Shown here piece by piece: positions 12,104-22,992 of a stretch of DNA of 64,000 nucleotides. Where the stretch lies: NCBI RefSeq assembly GCF_001704415.2, contig NW_017189741.1:241873-305872 (forward strand), read 5' to 3'. Below the pieces are notes generated by a model. The model saw nothing but the letters and a program-made list of their open reading frames with translations, did not search any database and was not told where the DNA came from. Position 1 is the stretch's first letter; the number at the start of each line of letters is the position of its first letter. Source of the stretch: Capra hircus. Taxonomy: Eukaryota; Chordata; Mammalia; Artiodactyla; Bovidae. Both the position numbers and the translations under genes were made by a program.

Positions 12104-12326
12104 GCATGCATGCTAAGTTGCTTCAGTCGTGTCCAGCTCTTTGTGACCCTATGGACTGTAGCCTGCCAGGCTCCTCTGTCCATGGGATTCTCCAGGCAAG
12201 AATATTGGAGTGGGTTGTCATGCCCTCCTCCCGGGGATCTTTCTCACCCAGGGATTGAACCCATGTCTCTTAGGTCTCCTGCATTGGCAGGCAGGCTGTT
12301 TACCACTAGAGCCACCTGGGAAGCCT
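12104..12326 (-). mobile_element. Bov-tA SINE
   Basis: Complete-looking reverse-complement Bov-tA from an ATGC-rich tail at 12104 to the tRNA-like head ending GGGAAGCC at ~12325. A candidate 9-bp target duplication TAATTATTA occurs at 12069-12077 and 12327-12335, but the AT richness makes this weaker evidence. Confidence 0.9.
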
Positions 12327-12598
12327 TAATTATTACTATATATGTTTAAAGGTTTCACAATTTACAAAATTTATTCCCATTTTTAAAATGAGGAAATCAA
12401 GGCACAGAGAATCAGCAAGTAATGTCTTCCATTTGTTAATTTTTTTCTAATATATTTTATACAGTCCTCCCTGCTATTGTCAATAACAGTATCCCACAGC
12501 ATGGAGTGACATCAGTCCATTTTCGATTCTTGTTTAATTTCAAAACAACCTGCTGACACAAGGAAAAGAGAAGAGATTTTCAGTTCCTCACCCACCAT

Positions 12599-13190
12599 CA
12601 GTTCAGTTCAGTCAATCAGTCATGTCCAACTCTTTGCAACCCCATGAATCGCAGCACGCCAGGCTTCCCTGTCCATCACCAACTCCCGGAGTTCACTCAG
12701 ACTCACGTCCATCGAGACCGTGATGCCATCCAGCCATCACATCCTCTGTCATCCCCTTTTCCTCCTGCCCCCAATCCCTTCCAGCATCAAAGTCTTTTCC
12801 AATGAGTCAACTCTTCTCATCAGGTGGCCAAAGTACTGGAGTTTCAGCTTTAGCATCATTCCTTCCAAAGAAATCCCAGGGCTGATCTCCTTTAGAATGG
12901 ACTGGTTGGATCTCCTTGCAGTCAAAGGGACTCTCAATAGTCTTCTCCAACACCACAGCTCAAAAGCATCAATTCTTCGGTGCTCAGCCTTCTTCAGAGT
13001 CCAACTCTCACATCCATACATGACCACAGGAAAAACCATAGCCTTGACTAGACGGACCTTAGTCGGCAAAGTAATGTCTCTGCTTTTGAATATGCTATCT
13101 AGGTTGGTCATAACTTGTCTTCCAAGGAGTAAGCGTCTTTTAATTTCATGGCTGCAATCACCATCTGCAGTGATTTTGGAGCCCCCAAAA
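12599..13190 (-). mobile_element. BovB LINE 3' end
   Basis: Minus BovB, ~590 bp, from TTCAGTTCAG tail at 12600 to the GGAGCCCCC word at ~13178-13186. The minus-strand frame 12749-13198 covers ITADGDCSHEIKRRLLLGRQ through the RIDAFELWCWRRLLRVP block. No clear target duplication is visible. No catalytic core. Confidence 0.92.
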
Positions 13191-13576
13191 ATTGTCAATT
13201 AATAAACCTTACTGGAATATGGTTCTCTTTATAATCTTAATAATAAAGGATAAAAGCTCTCTTTGTAATGTTACTAATATTAATATAATAACCATAACAA
13301 AATACTGCATTGGTATGAATTGTGCAACTCCACAGCAATGTTCTTACAATGTTGTATTGCTGTGTCTTCACACAGTGAAGCTATTTCCTCCTACAGCTTC
13401 TCTTTCCAAACAGAAAGCATACACGAGCAGCCTTAGTAGAAGTGTGATGACATTGGCAAGGCTCTGTATCACCACTGACACCCTTCCTTGTCTTAAGGTA
13501 ACCCATAATTCCTGTTCTGAACCATCCTTCCATCAAAGTGGAACAGGATGTGATATTAGTCATTTTAGGGGAGACT
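13191..13576. other. Unassigned sequence
   Basis: Nothing recognised between the BovB and the SINE pair. Confidence 0.4.
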
Positions 13577-13587
13577 AGGGACACTCC

Positions 13588-13798
13588 TTGAGCTCTTTTG
13601 TAGCTCAGTTAGTAAAGAATCTGCCTGGAATGCAGGAGACCTGTGTTTGATTCCTGGGTTGTGAAAATTTCCTGGAGAAGGAAATAGCAACCCACTCCAG
13701 TATTCTTGCCTGGAGAATCCCATGGACAGAGGAGCCTGGCAGACTACAGTCCATGTGGTCACACGAGTCAGACGCAACTTAGCAACTAAAGCACCACC
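13588..13798 (+). mobile_element. Bov-tA SINE, first of a tandem pair
   Basis: Plus-strand Bov-tA with a degenerate head ('gtagctcagttagtaaag', the tRNA box-A-like part), box-B-like 'tgtttgattcc' and the standard body through 'gacgcaacttagcaac'. Flanked by AGGGACACTCC (13577-13587) and AGGGACACCCC (13799-13809). Confidence 0.92.
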
Positions 13799-13809
13799 AG
13801 GGACACCCC

Positions 13810-14040
13810 AGGCTTCCCAGGTGGCGCTAGTGGTATAGAACCTGCCTGCCAGTGCAGGAGACATAGGAGATGTGGGTTCGATCCCTGGGTCGGGAAGATC
13901 TCCTGGAGAAGGAAATGGCAACCCACTCCAGTATTCTTGCCTGGAGCATCCCACAGACAGAGGAGCCTGGTGGGCTACAGCCCATGGGGGCTCAAAGAGT
14001 CAGACATGACTGAAGCCACTGAGCATGCATGTGCACACAC
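13810..14040 (+). mobile_element. Bov-tA SINE, second of a tandem pair
   Basis: Plus-strand Bov-tA, well conserved head ('gtgggttcgatccctggg', box B of the tRNA-derived promoter) and a tail ending in CATGCATGTGCACACACA. Left flank AGGGACACCCC is shared with the preceding SINE and the right flank is AAGGACACTCC (14041-14051). Confidence 0.93.
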
Positions 14041-14051
14041 AAGGACACTCC

Positions 14052-15179
14052 AGAAAGACCCTTTCACCCAGTGGCTTATAATGCAGGCATAAGCTAGAGT
14101 TCATGGCATACTGGCCAGGTCCCTAAAAATGTAACCACTGTTAACATTTCTCTGTAATGGGCTAAGGAAAGGGAAAGTAAAAATTAGCATATCATCCATT
14201 TTCCTGCCTCTGGTCTGTGCATGCTTGCATGCTTCACTGACCTAAATTTTGCTTATCAGTCAATGCTATGCTCCTCTCAGGGCAAAATATAGCCACAAGA
14301 ATTTTTATAGGAAGAGGTTCAGAGTAGAGATACAAATTTAGAGCTAGAAAGAATCTTAAAGAGGTTCTAGTTCAGCCCCTTGGCTTTAGAGATGAGAAAA
14401 TGTGAGGCTCCAAGATGGAGGGTAGTTTGCCCAGGCATGGCAGAAAATGGACAGCACTAAGGTGTCCCAGACCTGCTCTTCTACCCTACCTATCTGACTA
14501 ATGTCTCAGCTCAGAGTTTCCCTGGAGCTTCATCACTAATGGGCCCTCAGGGAAGTGCTGGACACCTATCCAAAGGACAAATTAGGAAGTCAGCCCCAGT
14601 CTAAAAACACCACTACTAACAGAGCCTGACTCTCCTGTCTGAACCCAGTGACCAAGAAAGTCAGGGTTACTGGTGCCTGAGCACATATGTCCAGGACACT
14701 GTCATCCTCTTTCTTATGAAAGTCTGAGATTTCCCTCCAGTTTAGGTGACAGGATACTGCCATTTACTCATTTCTAACTCCCTTTTTTTCTGACAAATGG
14801 TCTCTCCCTTCTCTTGAACCCATCTTCTTCACTTCTACCAAAACGATATTTATGTTTTCCAGTACCTTTTTCTAATGAATTCTGTCATATTGTCATCCCC
14901 AAATCTACCTTTCCTAATGTCCTCAACTGCATTTCTATGCCTTCCATGGGAATTTTTCATTTTGTTTGGCAAAAAACTATGTCTATTATTAAGCAAGAAA
15001 ATGGAAAATACAGAGAAGCAAAAAACAAAAATAATCCCACCACCTCTAGAATCATCACGGCTAACATTTGCAAAGTTTCAGAGGATAATTTGAATCACTG
15101 TAAGGCTTTCTTCCAGTTAACAATGGCAGGGCCATTAGATCAATGTATCCTATTCTACTGAAAAATTATACTTAACCAA
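14052..15179. other. Mostly unassigned; ancient repeat near 14335-14430
   Basis: 14335-14430 has the pattern of an old mammalian repeat (a 'tagagctagaaagaatcttaa' step followed by 'gagatgagaaaatgtgaggc' and 'tttgcccaggca'), family not named. The rest shows nothing I can assign. Confidence 0.4.
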
Positions 15180-15985
15180 TCATCTTTCTGACACCTGACA
15201 GCACCAAGTCTATTTCTACCTCAGGACCTTTGCACCAACTGTCCCCTCTGCCTGGAATATTTTCCAAAGCCTTCTCATGCTGGTTCCTTCTTGCTATTTC
15301 AGATTTCTGCTCCTTCAGAGGAGCCTTCCTTACCAACTTCCTCACATTAGAACTGTCATTTTCAATCAGATCATCCTCTTCTATTCTCAGTATAACACAT
15401 CACCACCTGATATTTTCTTTTTTCTTTTTTAAAACTTTTATTTATTTAGTCAGTTATATTTTATTTTTGGCTGTGCTGAGTCATCATTGCTTTATATAGG
15501 CTTTCTTGAGTTGCTGTGTGCAGGCCTCTCATTGCAGTGGCTACTCTTGTTGTGGAGCACAGGCTCTAGGTACACGGGCTTCAGTAGTTCTTGTGCAAGG
15601 GCTCAGTAGTTGTGGTGTGTGGGCTTCAGGACGTGCGGGCTTCAGGAGTTGCAGCACACAAGCGCAGTAGCTATGGCTCCTAGGCTCTAGGGCATGGGCT
15701 TAGTAGTTGCGGTGCATAGTTTTAGTTGTTCTATGGCATGTGGAATCTTCCCGGGCCAGGGATGGAACCCATGTCTCCTGCATTGGCAGGTGGATTCCAA
15801 TCTGCTGTGCCACCAGGGAAGTCCTCTTCTTTATTTCTTTACTTCTTTATTGTCTGTCTACTTAACTAAGCTCCATGAAGATAGAAATGGTGTCTGTCTT
15901 GTTCACCATTAGATACCTCAGCACCTAGCATAGTACCTGACACATATAAGGCAGTCGTAATGGCTTGAAAAAATAAATGAGACAT
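15180..15985 (+). repeat. L2 LINE 3' end, split by CHR-2
   Basis: 15180-15425 ('cctcaggacctttgcacc...ctctgcctggaata...aggagccttcctt') and 15826-15985 ('tttattgtctgtctac...gctccatgaagatag...ctcagcacctagcatagt') are consecutive steps of the L2 3' end. The CHR-2 SINE sits between them. Confidence 0.75.
15428..15825 (-). mobile_element. CHR-2 SINE
   Basis: Reverse-complement cetartiodactyl CHR-2 (tRNA-derived): T-rich tail at the left, a body with repeated 'cttcaggagttgc / cagtagttg' words, and the head at the right reading 'gatggaacccatgtctcctgcattggcagg' (in two pieces) to 'ccaccagggaagtcc'. This family predates the ruminant radiation, consistent with its divergence. Confidence 0.85.
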
Positions 15986-16735
15986 AAGAAGACAAGTTCT
16001 TTTGGTTGTATTGAGTGACCCATGCTTTCTTAGGTTCTTTCTCATAACCAATATCATTGGAGTGCCTGTGAACTCCCTGGCATTGAAAAGTGATAACGGG
16101 CCTATGCAGGGTTAAGCTTAAGACTTAACGCATGTTATCAGTGAGAATGTCATTGGTTCATTCTCTTACTTTAAATTAGTCATAGCATTAAAAACACCTT
16201 AAATTCACTGAATAACATACAATATAGACAACTTGAATAAACACAAATAGTGAAGTTTGCCTTTAGCAGTACACCTATGCTTAACTGAGGTTCTTTGAAT
16301 AAGCAATGTTTCTCATAAATAGTTACCATTTCTACACCTTTTAATTAAGACTTAACTATGATAGTATGCTGTCAACATGAAACTCTTAACTCCTACCAAA
16401 CGACTACAAGCCTAAATATTAGTGGCCAAACCAATCCTGATCTCCAGCACACTAGATTTTAGCACACATGCTTTCTCTCTTCCCAGAAAGCATGACCTTT
16501 TGATATGCAAAGTTGACTTGTCTAAATCCTATCTAATTTGAAGGAAACAGTAATTTGACTTTTGAGGCCTATATTCATTTTACCTCTGAGGCCAATATTC
16601 AAATTGATTGTAAACATGCAGAAAGTAATAAAATCAGAACTTTCCTTGAAGGAAACAAAGTGTTCTACCCATTGTGGGGGTATTTGGCAGTCATGTCTAT
16701 TCTAACTTTTGGGGGAGAAATGGCCAGTATTGACA
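15986..16735. other. Unassigned sequence
   Basis: No gene or named repeat recognised. Confidence 0.4.
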
Positions 16736-16970
16736 GGCAATCATTGAAGGCACTGACTTTACAGGCAAGAGTCCTGGGTCACATCTAAGATCTACCACTT
16801 ACTAGGTGAACTTGGGCATAAGGTTTTAATCTCTTTAAAACTCAGACTGCTCATATGTAAAATAGGTAATAATAGTGCCTACTTCCGAAATGGGTTATAA
16901 AGATTAACCAACATACACTGCAGTCTGGAATGTACCTACTACATAGCACACATTCAACAAAGAATAGCTA
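16736..16970 (+). repeat. MIR SINE
   Basis: MIR core and tail in order: 'gagtcctgggtcacat', 'taccacttactaggtgaacttgggc', 'aaatgggttataaagatt', 'acatagcacacattcaacaa' (each shortened here). Diverged as expected for this ancient family. Confidence 0.75.
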
Positions 16971-17063
16971 ATATGACTCTCTCTTTCTCTTTACATGTGT
17001 GTGTGTATAAATTTAAATTCTTTACCAAATGCAAATGCTTATAAGACATAGTTAGTATGAAAT

Positions 17064-17323
17064 GGAGCTTCCCAGGTGGCACAGGTGGTAAAGAACCCAC
17101 CTACCAATTCAGGAGATCCAAGAGATGCGGGTTTGAACCCTGAGTCAGAAAGATCCCCTGGAGAAGGGAATGTCAACCCACTCCCGTATTCTTGCCTGGA
17201 GAATCCATGGACAGAGGAGCCTGGTGGGCTACAGTTTATGGGGTTGCAGAGAGTTGGACACAACCAAAGTGACTTAACACAGAGACACACGTATGACTGA
17301 GTCCCTTCTCTGTTCACCTGAAA
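17064..17323 (+). mobile_element. Bov-tA SINE with 12-bp target duplication
   Basis: Plus-strand Bov-tA with head 'gagcttcccaggtggcacag' and body to 'caaagtgacttaacac', followed by a tail with A/C-rich words. Perfect 12-bp duplications TTAGTATGAAAT at 17052-17063 and 17324-17335 delimit the insertion, so the last ~40 bp belong to the inserted unit. Confidence 0.95.
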
Positions 17324-17335
17324 TTAGTATGAAAT

Positions 17336-17869
17336 AGCTGGGAATCTTCTAAGACACAGGACAAATCAGCCATGGTGACATTTCTCAAGGAGTTCAAAGC
17401 TGGGTACAAGGGATGAACTGAAAACACAAATAAGTAGAATCCAGGAAATTTATGGTTAAATGCTCCAAGAACTAAAATTGTAAAGGTCAGGTTCTGTCAA
17501 TTGAAGGTGACAAAAACTCAAACCAAACCAGCTTAAGCATAAGGGTGATACATTGGTTCTCAGAATCAAAAATGAGTCTTGAGGACTTGAACTGCCATTG
17601 ATCACCCACTTTTGCTTGATTCCATTTGATTTTAATACAAGAAGAATACTTCCTTGTTATATGAATTATGGTTACAATTGATCTCCAGTTTTAATCCTTT
17701 CAACTTACCTCTGGACCAGTTAAGGTGACCAGGAGGATCGAGTATTATGATTGGCTTGGTTTCAATGATCAACCCACCTGTACACTGCAATGAGTGGAAA
17801 AATATTTCCCAAAGGAATGTGGAATATGATACTGGGAAAATATAAAGAACACATTTCCAAACAGGAGAC
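17336..17869. other. Unassigned sequence
   Basis: No confident feature. Antisense frames at 17632-18027 have no recognisable domain. Confidence 0.4.
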
Positions 17870-18370
17870 AAGTGAGGAGGTGGAGAAATTGTATGCCAAA
17901 TGGTGCAGCTGCTACAGAAAAACAATACAAAGTTTCCTTTAAAAGAATTAAAAATGGAACTACCAAAAAAACCTACTCCTGGGTATTTAGCCAAAAGAAT
18001 TGAAATCAGGATCTCAAAGAGACACAAGCACTCTCATTTGCATGGTAGTTTCATTCACAATAGCCAAGATGTAAAAGCATGGAAACAAATGTCCATCATC
18101 AGAGGAATGGGTAAAGAATACTTGGTATATGCATATAGAAAATTATTCAGCCTTTAAATAGGATGACCCTTCAGAATATCTTACTAAGCGAAATAAGCCA
18201 GTCATAGAAAGATAATGTTGTATGGTTCTACTTCCATGAGGTATCTACTTTATTTATTTTTTTTTATTGCAGGATAATTGTTTTATAGAATTTTGTTGTT
18301 TTCTGTCAAACCTATGAGGTATCTTCTATGAGGTGAACAAATATTGACTAAAACAGTCATCTGACAATAC
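17870..18370 (+). mobile_element. Old L1 fragment, end of ORF2 and 3' UTR
   Basis: Plus-oriented, diverged L1: 'cctactcctgggtatttagcc', 'cacaatagccaagatgtaaaagc' and 'gcgaaataagccagtcatag' (each shortened here) are landmark words of the ORF2 end of mammalian L1. Interrupted at 18247-18313 by a tiny second L1 insertion. Confidence 0.8.
18247..18313 (-). mobile_element. 67-bp L1 3'-end insertion
   Basis: Minus-oriented L1 terminus: T-rich tail then 'gcaggataattgttttatag' and 'ttctgtcaaacc'. Perfect 11-bp target duplications ATGAGGTATCT at 18236-18246 and 18314-18324. An extreme 5' truncation into an older L1. Confidence 0.85.
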
Positions 18371-18374
18371 TATC

Positions 18375-19757
18375 ATATTCAGTTCAATTCAGTCGTTCAG
18401 TTGTGTCTGACTCTTTGCAACCACATGGACCACAGCACGCCAGGCCGCCCTCACCATCAACTCCCAGAATTTACTCAAACTCATGCCAATTGAGTCGGTG
18501 ATGCCATACAATCATAGCGTCCTCTGTCGTCCCCTTCTACTCCCGCCTTCAATCTTCAGGGTCTTTTCAAATGAGTCAGTACTTCACATCAGGTGGCCAA
18601 AGTATTGGAGTTTCAGCTTCAGCATCATTCCTTCCAATGAATATTCAGGACTAATTTCCTTTAGAATGGACTGGTTGGATCTCCTTGCAGTCCAAGGGAC
18701 TCTCAAGAGTCTTCTCCAACATCACAGTTCAAAAGCATCAATTCTTCGGCACTCAGCTTTCTTTATAGTCCAACTCTCACATCCATACACGACTACTGGA
18801 AAAACCATAGCTTTGACGAGGTGGACCTTTGTTGGCAAAGTAATGTCTCTGCTTTTTAATATGCTGTCTAGGTTGGTCATAGCGTTTCTTCCAAGGAGCA
18901 AGCATCTTTTAATTTCATGGCTGAAGTCACCATCTGCAGTGATTTGGGAACCCCCCAAAATAAAGTCTGACACTGTTTCCACTGTTTCCCAATCTATTTG
19001 TCATGAAGCGATGGGACCAGATGCCATGATCTTAGTTATCTGAATATTGAGTTTTAAGCCAAAATTTTCACTTTCCTCTCTCTCTTTCATCAAGAGGCTC
19101 TTTAGTTCTTCTCAGCTTTCTGCCATAAGGGTGGTGTCATGTGCATATCTAAGGTTATCGATACTTCTCCTGGCAATCTTCATTCCAGCTTGTGCTCCAT
19201 CCAGCCTGGCATTTCTCATGATGTACTCTGCATATAAGTTAAATAAGCAAGGTGACACTATATAGCCTTGATGTACTCCTTTCCCTATTTGGAACCAGTC
19301 CATTGTTCCATGTCCATTTCTAACTGTTGCTTCCTAACCCGCATACAGATTTCTCAAGAGGCAGGTCAGGTGGTCTGGTATTCTCATCTCTTTCAGAATT
19401 TTCCACAGTTTTTTGTGGTCCACACGGTCAAAGGCTTCGGTATAGTCAATAAAGCAGAAATCGATGTTTTTCTGGAACTTTCTTGCTTTTTTGATGATCC
19501 AGCAGATGTTGGCAATTTGATCTCTGGTTCCTCTGCCTTTTCTAAATCCAGCTTGAACATCTGGAAGTTCATGGTTCATATACTGTTGAAGCCTGGCTTG
19601 GAGAATTTTGAGCATTACTTTACTAGCGTGTGAGATGAGTGCAATTGTGTGGTAGTTTGAGCATTCTCTGGCATTGCCTTTCTTTGGGATTGGAATGAAA
19701 ACTGACTTTATCCAGTCCTGTGACCACTGCTGAGTTTTTCAAATTTGCTGGCATGCA
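18375..19757 (-). mobile_element. BovB LINE, 1.4 kb, with decayed reverse transcriptase
   Basis: Minus BovB from TTCAGTTCAATTCAG tail (18378) through the C-terminal coding end to the start of the reverse-transcriptase core at ~19757. The antisense frame 18483-19043 is a by-product of BovB composition. No convincing target duplication (ATCAT occurs at both ends but is short). Confidence 0.93.
19040..19640 (-). pseudogene. BovB reverse transcriptase remnant, YADD changed to YAHD
   Basis: Minus-strand RT core of an RTE-class LINE, the enzyme that copies element RNA at nicked target DNA. Visible in order: GFRKGRGTRDQIANICWI, motif A region FIDYTEAFDRVDHKKLW (19334-19615 frame), then a stop at 19331-19333 where other copies have Gln, then FQIGKGVHQG and FNLYAEYIMR, then the motif C box. 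Motif C reads YAHD (19137-19148) instead of YADD, so a catalytic aspartate is gone. The stop and this change each suffice to inactivate it. N-terminal endonuclease is absent by truncation. Confidence 0.88.
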
Positions 19758-20310
19758 TCATGCCAAATAATCCTGTATTATTAGTATGTATATATTTTAA
19801 ATTATTAAATCATTGGGAAAATTCTTAATATAAAAACAAGGTCTATTTCTTTTTCTAGCTTTCTTTTCTATTCTTTATCTGGCAGGAAACAGAGAGAAAG
19901 TCAGAGTTTTTAAAAATATCCTAGTTATAATGGACTCAGTCTCTATCAGATTCTCAGTGACTCAGAAATCCTATGTAGTCAATGGGTTAATTTAAATGTA
20001 GAAATAGATTACATTTTTCTCAAGAGACATAACCAAAATCAGAATAAGCAGTTAATTCTCTCCAAAATCAGTCATGATCTTGCCAGCTGATCATGAAAAC
20101 TATTGTTGAGAAATATTTAAGTCTGGGAGGTGGAACAAACTTCACAAGTCCATGAAATAGGAAAAAAGTCCAATAACGCCAGAGGCATTGCTGGAATTTG
20201 ATAGAATTCACTATAGATCTGACAAAGGTTAATGGAAGCATCCAATAAAGATGACATGGATAAGCATTCACATTTGGATAAGGGAGGGAAAGGACTGTTT
20301 GCATTCCCAA
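19758..20310. other. Unassigned sequence
   Basis: AT-rich, nothing recognised. Confidence 0.4.
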
Positions 20311-20712
20311 TATCCATTGTCCCTTTCTTCTTAAGACCCCAATTTTTCAGCTGCTCAAGTAAGAAAACTACATTTCCAAGACCTCTTTGCAGTTTGGATT
20401 GGTGGAGTTCAATACAAGTAGAAGTCTGGTATGGTACTTCCAAGAACAATGGAGGTGACAGCCTTCTTGCTCCGTATTCTCTTTGTCTGGCACAGGGACT
20501 CTGGATGCAACAGATAAGTCTGTGAGAAGGATGCAATCTGGGTCTCTTAGCTGAGCAACAAAGTAAGAGAAGCTTGGGCCATTGACACCATGGAGCTGCC
20601 ATCCTAGCCTTGAACTCCTCTCTAGACTGAAATAAATCAAGGTCTTGTTGAAGGCACTTAATTTTTACATATTTGTTACTCACAGCCAAGCTTAATCGTA
20701 ATTGATGCAAAA
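20311..20712 (+). repeat. Ancient LTR-like mammalian repeat
   Basis: The series 'actacatttccaagacctct', 'accatggagctgccatcc', 'ctgaaataaatcaaggtctt' and 'tgttactcacagccaagctt' is a known arrangement in an old mammalian repeat with a polyadenylation-like AATAAA and a terminal 'cagccaa..taat..taattgatg'. I cannot name the family with confidence. A 197-codon minus-strand frame (20117-20710) runs antisense through it and is not a gene. Confidence 0.5.
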
Positions 20713-21011
20713 GATGTCCTTAATCATTGCACCTTATTTCATTTGAATTAAGAATGCTAATGGCCTTTTCTCTGTGAATACATAGCCTGATATCATACTA
20801 AAACCAGAGATAAATGCCTTTGAGCCATTAAACATTTCTCCTAAGTTAAATACTACAACTGCGTGAATCATAAACCTAAATTAATATAAATGTTTTTATG
20901 AAGAATGTTTGCATTTTTCTTTTAATGTGAAAATACAAAGATAAATATAAAAATGAACCTAATATTTTATGTCAGTTCCTTATAGATTTATTGTACAACT
21001 GAATAATTTAA

Positions 21012-21344
21012 CACTCTTGAGAGTCCCTTGGACAGCAGGGAGATCAAACCAGTCAATCCTAAAGGAAATAAACCCTGAATATTCATTGGAAAGACTGATG
21101 CTGAAGCTGAAGCTCCAATACTTTGGCCACCTGATGCAAAGAGCTGACTCATTGGAAAAGACCCTAATGCTGGGAAAGATTGAAGGCAGGAGAAGGAAAT
21201 AACAGAGGATGAGAAGGTTGGGTGGCATCGCCAACTCAATGGACATGAGTTTGAACAAACTCTGGGAGATGGTGAAGGACAGGGAAGCCTGGTGTGCTGC
21301 AGTCTATGGGGTTGCAAAGAGTTGGACATGACTGAGCAACTGAA
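21012..21344 (+). mobile_element. BovB LINE 3' end
   Basis: Plus BovB, ~330 bp, starting inside the 'ctcttgagagtcccttgg' word and ending at 'actgagcaactgaa'. The (TGAAC)n tail is missing or lost, and several transitions make it one of the older BovB copies here. Only the C-terminal coding end is represented. Confidence 0.9.
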
Positions 21345-21462
21345 AGATGATTCTAGATGAGTCAGCTCCCAACAAGCTAGCTTTAAGAGGTGAATCAATC
21401 TAACTGTTCTGTCAATGTTTATACATTTTATGTTAATGTTGGAAGGCTCTCAATGGAAATGT

Positions 21463-21685
21463 ATGTGTGCATGTTCACTTGCTCAGTTGTGTCCAACTCT
21501 TTGTGACCCCATGGACTATAGCCCGCCAGGCTCCTCTGTCCCTGGGACTAGCCTGGCAAGAATACTGGAGTGGGCTGTCATTTCCTCTGGAGGATCTTCC
21601 TGACCCAGGCATCAAACCCACATCTCCTGTGGCTCCTGCACTGAAGGCAAATTCTTTACCACTGAGCATCAGGGAAGCCTCGTGT
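21463..21685 (-). mobile_element. Bov-tA SINE
   Basis: Reverse-complement Bov-tA: 'ttgctcagttgtgtccaact' at the left to the head 'accactgagcatcagggaag' at the right. Small internal deletions relative to other copies. Confidence 0.88.
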
Positions 21686-22020
21686 CATATTTTAAATTAT
21701 ACATATAAGCAATATCATATGATATTTGTCTTTCTCTGACTTCACTTAATAGATAACCTCTAGGTACAACCATGTTGTATATGGCATTATTTCATTCTTT
21801 TTTATGCCTCTGTAATATTCCATTATATATATAAACAATATCTTCTTTATCCATTCCTCTGTTGATGGGCACTTAGGTTGCTTCCATGTCGGGGCTGTTA
21901 TAAACAGTGTTGCAATGAACACTGGAGTGCATGTATCTTTTTGAACCAGAGTTTTCATCTTTTCTGGATATATGCCCAGGAATGGGATTGCTGCATCATA
22001 TGGCCATTCTACCTTTAGTT

Positions 22021-22992
22021 TTTTATTTATTTATTTATTTATTTTAATTGATGGCTAATTACTTTACAATATCGTGGTGGTTTTTGCCATACATCGACAT
22101 GAATTACCCATGGGTGCACATGTGTCCCCCCATCCTGAACCCCCCTTTCACCTCCCTCCCCCCCCATCCTTCTGGGTTGTCCCAGAGCACTGGCTTTGAG
22201 TGCCCTGCTTCATGCATCAAACTTGCACTGGTCATCTATTTTACATATGGTAATGTACATGTTTCAAGGCTATTAACTCAAATCATCCCACCCTCAGTTT
22301 CTCCCACATACTCCAAATGTCTGTTCTTTACATCTATGTCTCTTTTGCTGTCTCGCATATAGAGTCATTGTTACCATCTTTCTAAATTCCATATATATGC
22401 ATTAATATCAGACATGACTGAAGTGACTTAGCAGCAGCAGCAGCAGCATACTGTATTGGTGTTTCTCTTTCTGACTAACTTCACTCTGTATAAGAGGCTC
22501 CAGTTTCATCCACCTCGTTAGAACTGATTCAAATGCATTCTTTTTAATAGCTGAGTAACATTCCATTGTATACATGTACCACAATTTCCTTATCCATTTG
22601 TCTGTCAATGGACATCTAGGTTGCTTCCATGTCCTAACTATTGTAAACAGTGCTACAGGGAAAACTGGGGTACATGTGTCTCTTTCAATTCTGGTTTCCT
22701 CTCTGTGCCCAGCAGTGGGATTGCTGAGTCGTATAGCAGTTCTAGTTCCAGTTTTTTAAGGAATCTCCACACTGTTCTCCACAGTGGTTGTACTAGTTTG
22801 CATTCCTACCAGCAGTGTAAGAGGGTTCCCTCTTCTCCATACCCTCTCCAGCATTTATTGTTTGTAGACTTTTTGATGGCAGCCATTTTGACTGGCATGA
22901 GATGTTATCTCACTGTGGTTTTGATTTGCATTTCTCTGATAATGAGTGATGTTGAGCATCTTTTCATGTGTTTATTAGCCATCTGTTTGTCT
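22021..22992 (-). mobile_element. Younger L1 (minus), nested in older L1
   Basis: Minus ruminant L1 3' UTR plus end of ORF2, with a tail read as (TTTA)n at 22021-22043. It follows the same order as the L1 at 4571-5630 and ends at ~22992 in the ORF2 word 'gccatctgtttgtcttcttt'. A SINE-tail scrap interrupts it at 22410-22449. Confidence 0.87.
22410..22449 (+). mobile_element. Bov-A2/Bov-tA 3' tail scrap with (GCA)n
   Basis: About 40 bp, 'cagacatgactgaagtgact' then TTAGCAGCAGCAG..., identical in form to the end of Bov-A2 elsewhere in the window (25340-25384). Two other L1 copies here run straight across this point, so the scrap is an insertion into the L1. The duplication at its edges is at most ~3-4 bp (ATA). 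Confidence 0.8.

Noticed and set aside
13577..14051. Regularly repeated short words as a CRISPR-like array
   Set aside because: The repeats are target duplications around SINEs. Nothing in the window suggests prokaryotic DNA.
18483..19043. 186-codon plus-strand frame
   Set aside because: It is the antisense of a minus BovB. The same antisense protein-like string recurs at 12720, 10494, 33651, 48267 and 58382, showing it is repeat composition and not a gene.
20117..20710. 197-codon minus-strand open frame, the longest outside BovB and L1
   Set aside because: It runs antisense through an ancient LTR-like repeat, has no recognisable domain, and overlaps open frames on the other strand.
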